In this document: piece after piece, positions 4,906 to 12,563 of the stretch
Layout of the letters: each line of letters opens with the position of its first letter
Position numbering within the stretch: position 1 is the stretch's first letter
NCBI GenBank assembly: GCA_949298505.1
Contig: CASFWW010000059.1
Span: forward strand, 1 to 22,125
DNA: 22,125 nucleotides
Direction of reading: 5' to 3'
From: Ornithoclostridium sp949298505
GTDB lineage: Bacteria > Bacillota > Clostridia > Christensenellales > UBA3700
Notes under the pieces: model-generated
What the model saw: the letters and a program-made list of their open reading frames with translations, nothing else
What the model was told of the DNA's origin: nothing
The model's database searches: none
Program-made: the position numbers and the translations under genes

Positions 4906-5106
4906 ATGGACAAAATTTTTTGCAGGAATTTAAGAGAGATCAGAAAATCCTGTTCCTTAACTCAAAAACAAGTTGCCGTCAATCTCGGCGTTGTCGAAAG
5001 TTGTTATGCCAACTGGGAACAAGGGAGAACCGAACCGAGCATTGAAATGCTCAGAAAACTCGGGGCGATCTTCGGCATAAGCCTTGAAGATCTCATAAAC
5101 GGATAA
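4906..5106 (+). CDS. Small XRE-family (Cro/C1-type) HTH regulator
   Basis: 66 residues that are almost entirely one HTH_3 domain: LREIRKSCSLTQKQVAVNLGVVESCYANWEQGRTEPSIEMLRKLGAIFGISLEDLI. The recognition helix region is VVESCYANWEQG, with the typical WE(Q/N)G turn. It probably binds DNA as a dimer and represses its own promoter through the TTGTCTAGT repeats. The upstream ribosome site is weak (GGAC about 10 nt before the ATG). The surroundings are AT-rich and repeat-laden, with a fragment of a homologous gene 250 nt upstream, so a past insertion and decay event is likely. Its target genes are unknown. Confidence 0.85.
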   Translation: MDKIFCRNLREIRKSCSLTQKQVAVNLGVVESCYANWEQGRTEPSIEMLRKLGAIFGISLEDLING

Positions 5107-5135
5107 AACCGATACCCTTTTCGTATCGGTTTTTT
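5106..5135 (+). terminator. Rho-independent terminator of the XRE gene
   Basis: 10-bp stem AAACCGATAC/GTATCGGTTT (5106-5115, 5123-5132), 7-nt loop, T-run to 5135. It starts at the last base of the stop codon. Confidence 0.88.
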
Positions 5136-5250
5136 ATATTTAGTTTATTTGATTTAACGCAATTAAAAATCGGCTGTTTTCACTTCTGCCGGATTATCTG
5201 AACGGTGCCGTCCTGCCACGGACAACGACACCTCTCTGTTTGCATACGAA

Positions 5251-5739
5251 TCACTTTATCTGAGCGACCCTGACGAAATAAAGCGTATATTCTTCTCCTA
5301 CCTTCAAAGTCAGTTCGTAGCTCTCCGGCAGGTCGAAGCCGTCGTCCTTATCGGTATCGGAAGGGTAAACGGAGTCCTTTTTCGCAAGATAGGTCGCGGT
5401 GCCGGTTGAACCGTCTGAAAACGCGATCGAATATCTGACTGATTTGTCCGCGCCTTCGCTTACCTCTGTCATTTGACCGTCAAGGGTCTTTTTTCCTTCA
5501 GCCCAGACGAGAGAGATCTCTCCTCCTGCGGATATCGTACAGGTCACCGTAGCAACGCCGGCATTTTCGTTATAGGCATAATCCTCTCCCCGGGCGATTA
5601 TTTCTCCCTGCGCGTTGCATATGAAAGCCGCTTCCCAGGAGGATTCGAAAAGTTTGTCTCCGTCGCATGCGGCAAACGCGGTAAGGACTGCCAAAAGAAC
5701 GCATACCGACGCAACCGTCACCACAAGTCTTTTTTTCAT
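5251..5739 (-). CDS. Putative lipoprotein of unknown function
   Basis: 162 residues. A signal peptide (MKKR, hydrophobic core VVTVASVCVLLAVLTAF) ends in lipobox FAAC, so Cys25 would be lipidated and the protein anchored outside the membrane. The mature part is acidic and rich in Gly, Ser and Thr, with beta-type patterns (EISLVWAEGKKTLDG, SYELTLKVGEEYTLYFVRV) that suggest a small beta-sandwich, but I recognise no named family. A ribosome site AAGGAG lies 11 nt before the ATG. It has its own promoter and an ~90-nt leader, and stands alone between the XRE gene and the pgsA-valS operon terminator. Confidence 0.75.
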   Translation of the reverse strand: MKKRLVVTVASVCVLLAVLTAFAACDGDKLFESSWEAAFICNAQGEIIARGEDYAYNENAGVATVTCTISAGGEISLVWAEGKKTLDGQMTEVSEGADKSVRYSIAFSDGSTGTATYLAKKDSVYPSDTDKDDGFDLPESYELTLKVGEEYTLYFVRVAQIK

Positions 5740-5834
5740 ATCCGCTAAATCTCCTTTTGCCGACCTTTTCAGGTTGCGACGAAAAAATCCGTCACGCCGG
5801 GAAAAACGCCGGTTTGCTATCTATCCTATATTTG

Positions 5835-5863
5835 ATTCTATTACAATACTTTTGATCTGTCAA
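5835..5863 (-). promoter_or_regulatory. Promoter of the lipoprotein gene
   Basis: On the complement: perfect -35 TTGACA (5858-5863), 17-nt spacer, -10 TAGAAT (5835-5840). The start near 5828 leaves a leader of about 90 nt to the ATG at 5739. No known riboswitch is visible in it. Confidence 0.8.
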
Positions 5864-5936
5864 TATCCGCCGAAATCGGCGCGTTTCTTGCCTTCGCAAA
5901 ATATACTTTCATCTGCGACTGATTTTTCGTCAAAGC

Positions 5937-5963
5937 AAAAAACAAACGGCGTTTCCGCCGTTT
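5937..5963 (-). terminator. Terminator of the pgsA-valS-membrane protein operon
   Basis: On the complement: 8-bp stem AAACGGCG/CGCCGTTT with a GAAA tetraloop, then GTTTTTT. It lies 37 nt after the last stop codon of the operon (6000-6002). Confidence 0.88.
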
Positions 5964-5999
5964 ATTCTCAGGATTTTATTACTTTCACAATCGTTTTGT

Positions 6000-6932
6000 T
6001 TATATGGATCTCTGTTTGATGGACGGATCCACAACGTTGAGGACGTCGATATAATACCTCTTACCCACGGTGCGGTAATATATCACCAGATCGCAAACCT
6101 GCGCAAGCGCAAGCGAAATCGAAATAGCAAACAGCGTGCCGACAAAGAAGGTGAACACGCTTATGGCGATCGTCAAGCCGAGCCATGCGACGTAGTAAAT
6201 GACGTACAGCCCGAGAGCGTACGAAAACCTCTGTTTGAGCAGGCTCATGCCCTTTTTCAGCCCGTCTATCACTCCGAGACCGTCCGCAACCATAGCGGGC
6301 ACCCAGCCGAACAACAACGCGCGGCGGACAGCCATTGCAAGCACGAATATCGCGACGGCGGAGCCAAGCCCGAGAAGAGGTATGACCTTGAAAAGCGTTG
6401 CGAAACTCAGCCAGAACAACAGGGCGACGACGACCATGAATCCGATCGTGATCGCGGTATACAGAAGCGAATATCTCATCGCCTTTCTGAAGTTTACGAT
6501 AAGGTTTGAGCTGAAGCCGAATTTGCTGTTTGAACTCATGTGGTGATTTATGACGTCTGAGACGCAGTACTGCCCCCACGTGAAAAACACGACGTAAAGC
6601 AGATAAAGAATCACCAGCCAGACGATCGAAAGATTGATCTGAAGGCTGTTATTCTGAATGATATTGCCCGCCTGTTCGAATTTTGCCGCGAGCATTTCAT
6701 ACGCCTCTGCCTGCATCTGGGGATCGCCCTTAAGCGCTTCGCTGACGTATATTCTTACGGCGTTGCCCAGGTCAAGTTCGTTCAGATTGTTACGAAGCCC
6801 CGAAAGCGTCGGCCAGATCGCGCTGACGGTCAGTACGCTGAACAGAAACGTCACAACGATCAGAAACACAAGCAGTTTGTAAACGATCGAAAACCTCGAC
6901 GTCAGAATACTAAGGGAATGTTTAAAAGACAT
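6000..6932 (-). CDS. Polytopic membrane protein of unknown function (operon partner 2)
   Basis: 310 residues with about six membrane segments (roughly 17-40, 103-120, 153-178, 183-207, 237-262 and 264-285). A soluble or extracytoplasmic loop of about 60 residues lies between the first two (LSGLRNNLNELDLGNAV to IIQNNSLQ). I do not recognise the family. The segment FGWVPAMVADGLGVIDGLKKGMSLLKQRF before TM5 resembles a stretch in the preceding gene (MRGFGLFKSIKLSWTASINK), so the pair may be distant paralogues or hetero-oligomer partners. It starts 3 nt after the preceding gene with GGGGG as ribosome site and is the last gene of the operon. Confidence 0.8.
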   Translation of the reverse strand: MSFKHSLSILTSRFSIVYKLLVFLIVVTFLFSVLTVSAIWPTLSGLRNNLNELDLGNAVRIYVSEALKGDPQMQAEAYEMLAAKFEQAGNIIQNNSLQINLSIVWLVILYLLYVVFFTWGQYCVSDVINHHMSSNSKFGFSSNLIVNFRKAMRYSLLYTAITIGFMVVVALLFWLSFATLFKVIPLLGLGSAVAIFVLAMAVRRALLFGWVPAMVADGLGVIDGLKKGMSLLKQRFSYALGLYVIYYVAWLGLTIAISVFTFFVGTLFAISISLALAQVCDLVIYYRTVGKRYYIDVLNVVDPSIKQRSI

Positions 6933-6935
6933 ATT

Positions 6936-7763
6936 TTACCCCCAATAATTATTTTCGTTGATGTCTGCGGTCTCCACGTTTTCAACGTCGAAGAAGATCA
7001 CGTACATCAACACATGATAGTACATCAGAGCAAACACGTAGAATAACACGTCAAGCACCTGAGTAAGCACCATAATGTCGAAAGCGTTGACTATAACGAG
7101 CGGCACGTATGCGATTATCACAGGCAACGTGACCGCGGGCAGCAACTTACCCGCTTTGTTGATAGAAGCCGTCCAGCTGAGTTTTATGGATTTGAACAAA
7201 CCGAATCCCCTCATCGTCATATTTGGAATCGTCAGAATCAACATTGCCGCGACGAAAAGGAATAATCCGACGAACAGAATCACCGTGATCGCGCACAGCG
7301 CAACCGTTGCGGCTTTTATCGTTACGACCTTTGACCAGAAAAACACGAATACGGTCGTCACGATGCCGAGAAGTTCCATCAGCAACATCAGCACGATCAT
7401 CCCTTTTGCGACAGGCAGGAAATTGTTGTTGACCAGTCTGAAAAGATTGTGCGCGCTGAATTTGTAGAAATGACCGTAACGCATTTTGTGCTGTACACTG
7501 CCAACGCATGCCGAAGCGCAGAACGCATAAAGCAGGAACGCAAGGATCATGACCCCTATTTTATACGGTTTATTGAGGTCTGTTCCGGCAAGAAACACTT
7601 CTGAAAAACTGACGGAATTGTCCAGCTGTTCGCTGAAAAGAAGTCGTATCAGAGAAACCGGGGACGAGATCAGCCCGAGCACGAGCGCCGGGAGGATGCA
7701 ATACGCCAGCATTCTCCAGAAGTTCTGTTTCAGATATCCGAAAGTAGTTTTCATGTAAGACAT
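6936..7763 (-). CDS. Polytopic membrane protein of unknown function (operon partner 1)
   Basis: 275 residues with about six hydrophobic segments (near 16-38, 70-90, 117-140, 146-180, 203-226 and 232-257), a short cytoplasmic N-terminus (MSYMKTTFGYLKQNFWRM) and an acidic C-terminus. The family is not recognised. The start follows the HAD gene by 3 nt, with AAGGAG overlapping its end, and the stop lies 3 nt before the second membrane protein. Operon position behind pgsA and valS suggests a constitutive envelope role but does not identify it. Confidence 0.8.
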   Translation of the reverse strand: MSYMKTTFGYLKQNFWRMLAYCILPALVLGLISSPVSLIRLLFSEQLDNSVSFSEVFLAGTDLNKPYKIGVMILAFLLYAFCASACVGSVQHKMRYGHFYKFSAHNLFRLVNNNFLPVAKGMIVLMLLMELLGIVTTVFVFFWSKVVTIKAATVALCAITVILFVGLFLFVAAMLILTIPNMTMRGFGLFKSIKLSWTASINKAGKLLPAVTLPVIIAYVPLVIVNAFDIMVLTQVLDVLFYVFALMYYHVLMYVIFFDVENVETADINENNYWG

Positions 7764-7766
7764 AAG

Positions 7767-8405
7767 CTACTCCTTTGTCACGAAATCAACGACGTCCTGC
7801 GGAGACGAAGCGAAAAACACGATGTTTTTCTGATTCATCTTGTCGTAATCGCCGAAGCCCCATTTGCATACTATGCAGTCCATACCGCATTGCGCGGCGC
7901 CGTCCACGTCGAAATCGGTATCCCCGATCATCACACATTCGTCCGCTGTCGCGCCGAGATTTTCAAGCGCGTATTCCAGCACTTCTTTTTTTGTCTCTCT
8001 TACATTATAGCACAAACCGGACGTGAAAGTAACACAATCGTAAATTCCAAACTTTCTGAGCAGTCCGACAGCTTCTTCATGCTTTTTGCATGTCGCCACG
8101 CACACTTTGAAACCGGCGGCGGAAAGCGCTCTGAAACTCTCCTCTATCCCGTCGTAAAGTTTTGTCGTACCGATATATTTAGTCGTGTATATCGAACGGA
8201 ACAGCGCGACCGCCTCGTACGCCTTGTCCTTGTCCTTGAAATAGGAATAAAAGGTGTCCGAAAGCGGCGGACCTATATATCTGTGATACAGGCTCTCGTC
8301 CACGTCCAGTCCGTAATGCGGAAACACTTCGCGGAAGGTCTTGTAGATGCCTTCCGAAGTGTCGCATATCGTGCCGTCGAAATCGAAAAACAAATATTTG
8401 TACAT
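7767..8405 (-). CDS. HAD-family phosphatase (phosphoglycolate phosphatase/PpaX-like)
   Basis: 212 residues of HAD subfamily I with an alpha-helical cap. Motif I is FFDFDGTICDT (nucleophile Asp8, acid Asp10), motif II the Thr in VCVATCKK, motif III the Lys in RETKKEV, and motif IV MIGDTDFDVDGA. These catalytic residues are complete, so it should be an active phosphohydrolase. Length and cap type fit Gph/PpaX-like enzymes, but HAD substrates cannot be read from sequence. The ATG shares its A with the valS TGA stop (TGATG), so translation is coupled to valS. Confidence 0.88.
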   Translation of the reverse strand: MYKYLFFDFDGTICDTSEGIYKTFREVFPHYGLDVDESLYHRYIGPPLSDTFYSYFKDKDKAYEAVALFRSIYTTKYIGTTKLYDGIEESFRALSAAGFKVCVATCKKHEEAVGLLRKFGIYDCVTFTSGLCYNVRETKKEVLEYALENLGATADECVMIGDTDFDVDGAAQCGMDCIVCKWGFGDYDKMNQKNIVFFASSPQDVVDFVTKE

Positions 8406-11029
8406 CAGTCCTTCATACTTTCGAGCTGGGCACGGAGTTTGAGCGCCTTTTCTCTGTTCGCCTGCAGCTTCTGCTCTTCTTTTTCAATGAGCGCTTTGGG
8501 GGCTTTGGACGTAAAGCCGACGTTGGCAAGCAGTCCTTCGCTCCTCTTTATTTCGGAATTCGTCTTTTCGAGTTCCTTGTTCAGGTTTTCTATCTCTTTT
8601 TCTATGTCCACCAGTTCTCCGAGCGGGACGACTATTTCGCCGTAACCGCCGAACAGAGAGACGGTCTTGCCGCTTATGCCCGACTTGTCCGCGCAGAAAT
8701 CTATGCTCTCTACGCCCGCGAGTTTCCTGATGTAATCGGCTTCCTTTTCTCTGACCGGACTTGCGACGAGATGGATGTTCACTTTCTTGGAAGGCGCGAC
8801 GCCCTTTTCCGCTTTCATATTGCGGATCGCGCGGATCGCTTCCATCACGTTCTCGAAATACGCCCTGTCCTTGGAATAGGTGTACTTCTTCTCATACTGC
8901 GGCCACGGCGCAAGCATGATCGTGCCCTTTGTCGTGGGCAGATGCTGATATATCTCCTCCGTGATGAACGGCACGAACGGATGCATCATCTTGAGAATAT
9001 TTTCAAGCACGTAGAGAAGCACCGTCACCGTGTTAGCCTTCTTGTCCTCGTCGCCGCCGTACAGCGCCGTCTTGGAAAGCTCAATGTACCAGTCGCAGAA
9101 CTGAGACCATACGAAGTCGTAAAGTTTGGCGTTGGCAAGACCCAGTTCGTACTTGTTGAGCGCAGCGGTGACGTCCTTCACCGTGCGGTTGAGACCGGAG
9201 AGGATCCACTTGTCGGCGACGGTGAGCCTGAACGAGCCCATCGGCTTTGTCTTTACGCCTTCAGCGTTCATCAGCACGAAGCGCGACGCGTTCCACAGTT
9301 TATTCATGAAGTTTCTCGCGCTCTGCGTCTTTTCGTCGATATAACGGGTGTCTCCGCCGGGAGAAATGCCCTGCGTCAGCGAGAATCTGAGGCTGTCCGC
9401 GCCGTACTGCTTGATTACGTCGAGCGGATCCACGCCGTTGCCGAGAGACTTGCTCATCTTCCTGCCGTACTGGTCGCGGACTATGCCGTGGATCAGCACT
9501 TCGGGGAACGGGATGTCGCCCATATGTTCGAGACCGGAGAATATCATTCTCGCGACCCAGAAGAAAATTATGTCGTAGCCCGTGACGAGAAGGCTGTTGG
9601 GATAGAAATATTTCAGATCCGCAGTCTTGTCCGGATAGCCGAGCGTCGAGAACGGCCACAGCGCGCTCGAAAACCATGTGTCGAGCACGTCCTCGTCCTG
9701 CTTGAAATGCGTGCCTCCGCACTTGGGGCATACGGTCGGCGCCTCTTTCGCAACGACGGTCTCTCCGCAATCCTGGCAGTAGTACGCCGGAATACGGTGA
9801 CCCCACCAGAGCTGACGTGATACGCACCAGTCCTTTATGTTTTCCATCCAGTTGAGGTAAACCTTGGAGAATCTGGACGGAATGAATTCGACCTTCTTTT
9901 TCTTTACGACGTCGATCGCGGGTTTCGCGAGAACGTCCATTTTGACGAACCACTGTTTGGAAACGATAGGCTCGACGTTACAGCCGCAACGGTAGCACTG
10001 CCCCACGTTGTGCTTGTAATTCTCGATCTTGACCATGAACCCGCCCTTTTCGAGATCTTCTACGATGACCTTTCTGCTGTCCTGCCTGGAAAGTCCGCAG
10101 TACTTGCCGGCGTTCTCGTTCAGCGAGCCGTCGTCGTTCATCACGCGGATGACGGGAAGATTATGGCGTTTGCCGACCTCGAAGTCGTTGGGATCGTGCG
10201 CCGGAGTGATCTTGACCGCGCCGCTTCCGAAGTCCTTTTCGACATAATCGTCCGCGACGATCGGGATCTCTCTGCCGACAAGGGGAAGGATCAGGGTCTT
10301 GCCGACCATATCCGTGTATCTCTCATCCTTGGGGTTGACCGCAACCGCGGTGTCGCCCAGTATCGTTTCGGGACGGGTCGTTGCGACGACTATCTCTCCG
10401 CTTCCGTCAGCGAGCGGATATCTGATATGCCACAGATGCGAGTCCTGCTCGCTATATTCGACCTCGGCGTCCGAAAGCGCCGTCTTGCACGACGGGCACC
10501 AGTTGATTATCCTGTCGCCGCGGTAAATAAGCCCTTTGTTGTAAAGATTGACGAACACCTCTTTGACCGCCTTGGAACGCTGCTCGTCCATCGTGAACGC
10601 CATGCGCGACCAGTCGCAGGACGACCCGAGGAACCTCGTCTGCTTCTCGATCCTGTCGCCGTATTTTTCTTTCCATGCCCACGCGCGCTGTAAAAAGCCT
10701 TCTCTGCCCACGTCCTGCTTGGTCAGACCTTCTTCTTCCTTCATCAGATTGACGATCTTGACCTCGGTCGCGATAGAAGCGTGGTCCACGCCCGGAAGCC
10801 ACAGCGTGCAGAAACCGTTCATTCTCTTGAAACGGGTGATGACGTCCTGCATCGTATGATCGAGCGCGTGCCCCAGATGAAGCTGCCCCGTGATGTTGGG
10901 CGGCGGCATCATTATCGTAAACGGTTCTTTTTTCTTGTCTATGACCGCTTTGAAATACCCCTTTTCTTCCCACTCCTTGTAGAGTCTGCTTTCAAACTCC
11001 TGTGGGTCGTAAGTCTTTGACATCTCCAT
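8405..11029 (-). CDS. valS: Valyl-tRNA synthetase
   Basis: 874 residues, full length. The class I signatures are PPPNITGQLHLGHAL (HLGH at 51-54) and GRKMSKSLGNGVDP (KMSKS at 524-528). The editing domain carries TTRPETILGDTAVAVNP, with two zinc-ribbon patches, CYRCGCNVEPI and CQDCGETV...CPKCGG. The anticodon-binding domain follows, and the C-terminal arm is a coiled coil ending EKALKLRAQLESMKD, typical of ValRS. It charges tRNA-Val and edits mischarged threonine. The start at 11029 is set by GAGGT 8 nt upstream; the ATG at 11023 has no proper spacing. The 85-nt gap upstream holds no T-box, so it is probably expressed by read-through from pgsA. Confidence 0.98.
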   Translation of the reverse strand: MEMSKTYDPQEFESRLYKEWEEKGYFKAVIDKKKEPFTIMMPPPNITGQLHLGHALDHTMQDVITRFKRMNGFCTLWLPGVDHASIATEVKIVNLMKEEEGLTKQDVGREGFLQRAWAWKEKYGDRIEKQTRFLGSSCDWSRMAFTMDEQRSKAVKEVFVNLYNKGLIYRGDRIINWCPSCKTALSDAEVEYSEQDSHLWHIRYPLADGSGEIVVATTRPETILGDTAVAVNPKDERYTDMVGKTLILPLVGREIPIVADDYVEKDFGSGAVKITPAHDPNDFEVGKRHNLPVIRVMNDDGSLNENAGKYCGLSRQDSRKVIVEDLEKGGFMVKIENYKHNVGQCYRCGCNVEPIVSKQWFVKMDVLAKPAIDVVKKKKVEFIPSRFSKVYLNWMENIKDWCVSRQLWWGHRIPAYYCQDCGETVVAKEAPTVCPKCGGTHFKQDEDVLDTWFSSALWPFSTLGYPDKTADLKYFYPNSLLVTGYDIIFFWVARMIFSGLEHMGDIPFPEVLIHGIVRDQYGRKMSKSLGNGVDPLDVIKQYGADSLRFSLTQGISPGGDTRYIDEKTQSARNFMNKLWNASRFVLMNAEGVKTKPMGSFRLTVADKWILSGLNRTVKDVTAALNKYELGLANAKLYDFVWSQFCDWYIELSKTALYGGDEDKKANTVTVLLYVLENILKMMHPFVPFITEEIYQHLPTTKGTIMLAPWPQYEKKYTYSKDRAYFENVMEAIRAIRNMKAEKGVAPSKKVNIHLVASPVREKEADYIRKLAGVESIDFCADKSGISGKTVSLFGGYGEIVVPLGELVDIEKEIENLNKELEKTNSEIKRSEGLLANVGFTSKAPKALIEKEEQKLQANREKALKLRAQLESMKD

Positions 11030-11114
11030 TTTTGTTTACCTCTGTATATTCCTCACAAATTGTTATCTGAAACGGTTTCTTATTCCGCGCCCGGTTTGCC
11101 GGCAGCGGATGCGC

Positions 11115-11348
11115 TCAGGCGCAAAGCACAGCGGTTATTCCACCCGCAAGAAGCAGGACCGCACCCGCCATCCTGACGACGTTGCGCCAGAATTCCCTCT
11201 TTTCTTCAACGACGGGAAGCGCGTCCGCGATTATCCCGCTGCCCAGCACGGTTATCAGCCCGACGACCATCAGGACAAGCCCGGTTATCACTCCAGGCTC
11301 GAGGAGCCTCTCGGGACTGAATTCAACTATCGCGCCGAAAAGACTCAT
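11115..11348 (-). CDS. Small two-helix membrane protein of unknown function
   Basis: 77 residues with two membrane helices (near residues 19-42 and 58-76) separated by a charged linker, VVEEKREFWRN. No family recognised. Its ATG overlaps the pgsA stop by 4 nt (ATGA), so it is translationally coupled to PgsA and may be a small partner or stabiliser of a membrane enzyme. Codon use resembles its neighbours, which argues that it is real. Confidence 0.7.
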   Translation of the reverse strand: MSLFGAIVEFSPERLLEPGVITGLVLMVVGLITVLGSGIIADALPVVEEKREFWRNVVRMAGAVLLLAGGITAVLCA

Positions 11349-12184
11349 TCCTTCTTTTCTCCGTCGTCCGGCTTTGCTTCCGGGACCTGAGACTGCGCGT
11401 TTTCTTCACCGTCTGCGACGTTGCCGGCGTCAGCGCCGTCTGCCCCGGCTTCAACGCCGTTTTCCTGCTCTTTCGCCACAACGTCAACCATTACGCTCCT
11501 GTTGTGGTAATCCTTGAGTCCGTACTCCGCTCTGACCGCGGCGATATCCCTGCCGTCCAGAGGATTGCCGTTCTCGTCCAGCACGTCTAGTATCCCGCTC
11601 TTTCTGACCTGCGAAAGCTGTTTGCAGTATATGACGGTGTACTGAGTCGCCGCAATTACGGCAAGTAAACTGCCGATAGAAAGTATCACGATGTCCGCTA
11701 TCTCTATCACTTTGCTGAACGGAACAAGGAAGGCGAAGAAAAGCCCGATGAACACGGTGAGCGCCGCGTATTTGCCCCACTTGTTCGCCATCTGCTCCAC
11801 CTGGCGCTTGCTTGCGCGCATAAAGTATTTGCTTGTCACGCCGATGAATATTTCCTTGGCGACGATGATCGCGACAAAAGCCCAGTTCACGTTGCCGGCA
11901 ATGCCGAGCATAAGTATCGCAAACCCTTGCAGAAGTTTGTCTGCGACCGGATCAAGCACTTTTCCGATATCGGAAATGAGATTGAAACGTCTTGCGATGA
12001 AGCCGTCTGCTATATCTGTAGCGCTTGCGAAGACGAACAGTCCGAAAGCCGCCCACAGATACTCCGTCGCCGTCTTATCGACGCAGTAAGCGATCATCAT
12101 TCCGATAAATACGGGCACGCAAATCAGCCTGATATACGTCAGGATGTTGGGCACCGTAAACAAATCCTTTTTCGAAAACTGCAT
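11345..12184 (-). CDS. pgsA: CDP-diacylglycerol-glycerol-3-phosphate phosphatidyltransferase
   Basis: An integral membrane CDP-alcohol phosphatidyltransferase. The complete catalytic signature D-x2-DG-x2-AR-x8-G-x3-D-x3-D is seen in DIADGFIARR followed by DIGKVLDPVADK, preceded by FTVPNILTYIRLI, the usual N-terminus of PgsA. It makes phosphatidylglycerophosphate, the first step to phosphatidylglycerol. I choose ATG 12184 (MQFSKKDLF) because GAGAGG lies just before it; ATG 12196 has no ribosome site. The protein is about 80-90 residues longer than typical PgsA: a hydrophilic extension with ENGNPLDGRD and then an acidic Gly/Ala/Glu-rich tail. It is the first gene of a six-gene operon. Confidence 0.92.
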   Translation of the reverse strand: MQFSKKDLFTVPNILTYIRLICVPVFIGMMIAYCVDKTATEYLWAAFGLFVFASATDIADGFIARRFNLISDIGKVLDPVADKLLQGFAILMLGIAGNVNWAFVAIIVAKEIFIGVTSKYFMRASKRQVEQMANKWGKYAALTVFIGLFFAFLVPFSKVIEIADIVILSIGSLLAVIAATQYTVIYCKQLSQVRKSGILDVLDENGNPLDGRDIAAVRAEYGLKDYHNRSVMVDVVAKEQENGVEAGADGADAGNVADGEENAQSQVPEAKPDDGEKKE

Positions 12185-12214
12185 ATTTCCTCTCATGATG
12201 TGTTGTACTTATGA

Positions 12215-12243
12215 ATTATAGCACAAGGAGCACCCGTTATCAA
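12215..12243 (-). promoter_or_regulatory. Promoter of the pgsA-valS operon
   Basis: On the complement: -35 TTGATA (12238-12243), 17-nt spacer, perfect -10 TATAAT (12215-12220). The start near 12208 gives a leader of about 24 nt to the ATG at 12184. Confidence 0.85.
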
Positions 12244-12563
12244 CTTATTTTAATTATATATACCGCACAATTTTTTATACGCCGCCACAGCCCTCTGCGC
12301 ACTCACTCCGCGCCTAAGGCTCGTTGCCGTACCCGCCCGAAAACCGACCGGTTCAGGACTCAAGGCTTCTTATATTACACCGTTTTGTCCATAAATCTGA
12401 ACGCTTTCGATTTCAAGAAAACGACGGCGGGAATTTTTCTCATTATGCGATCTCTATCCTTATTTGCTTTGTTTCAACGCTTCCGGAAAAACAAGTCAAA
12501 GTACAAAAATCACGCCGCCGGAATAATATGTATTATGTCTTTTAAGACAATCAAGGAGGCAAA
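12244..12563. other. 320-nt intergenic leader region, no gene found
   Basis: This lies between the pgsA promoter and the ABC importer. It has no supported gene on either strand. I searched for TPP, guanidine, SAM and T-box signatures and recognised none. Just before the binding-protein gene are a short inverted repeat, GTCTT-TT-AAGAC (about 12537-12548), and a ribosome site, AAGGAGG. No consensus plus-strand promoter stands out. Confidence 0.5.

Noticed and set aside
4044..5106. Intact prophage or integrative element at tRNA-Pro
   Set aside because: No integrase, excisionase or phage structural gene lies between the repeated tRNA ends; only 330 nt separates them.
8771..9820. Long plus-strand open frame (349 codons) inside valS
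   Set aside because: It is antisense to valS, Arg/His/Val-rich with no domain, and is an expected by-product of codon bias in the GC-rich third positions of the real gene.
11030..11114. T-box leader in front of valS
   Set aside because: The gap is only 85 nt and has no T-box core or terminator; valS is better explained as part of the pgsA operon.
12244..12563. TPP or guanidine riboswitch in front of the THI5-like importer
   Set aside because: Neither the CTGAGA/ACCTGAT core of TPP nor the conserved ykkC blocks is present.
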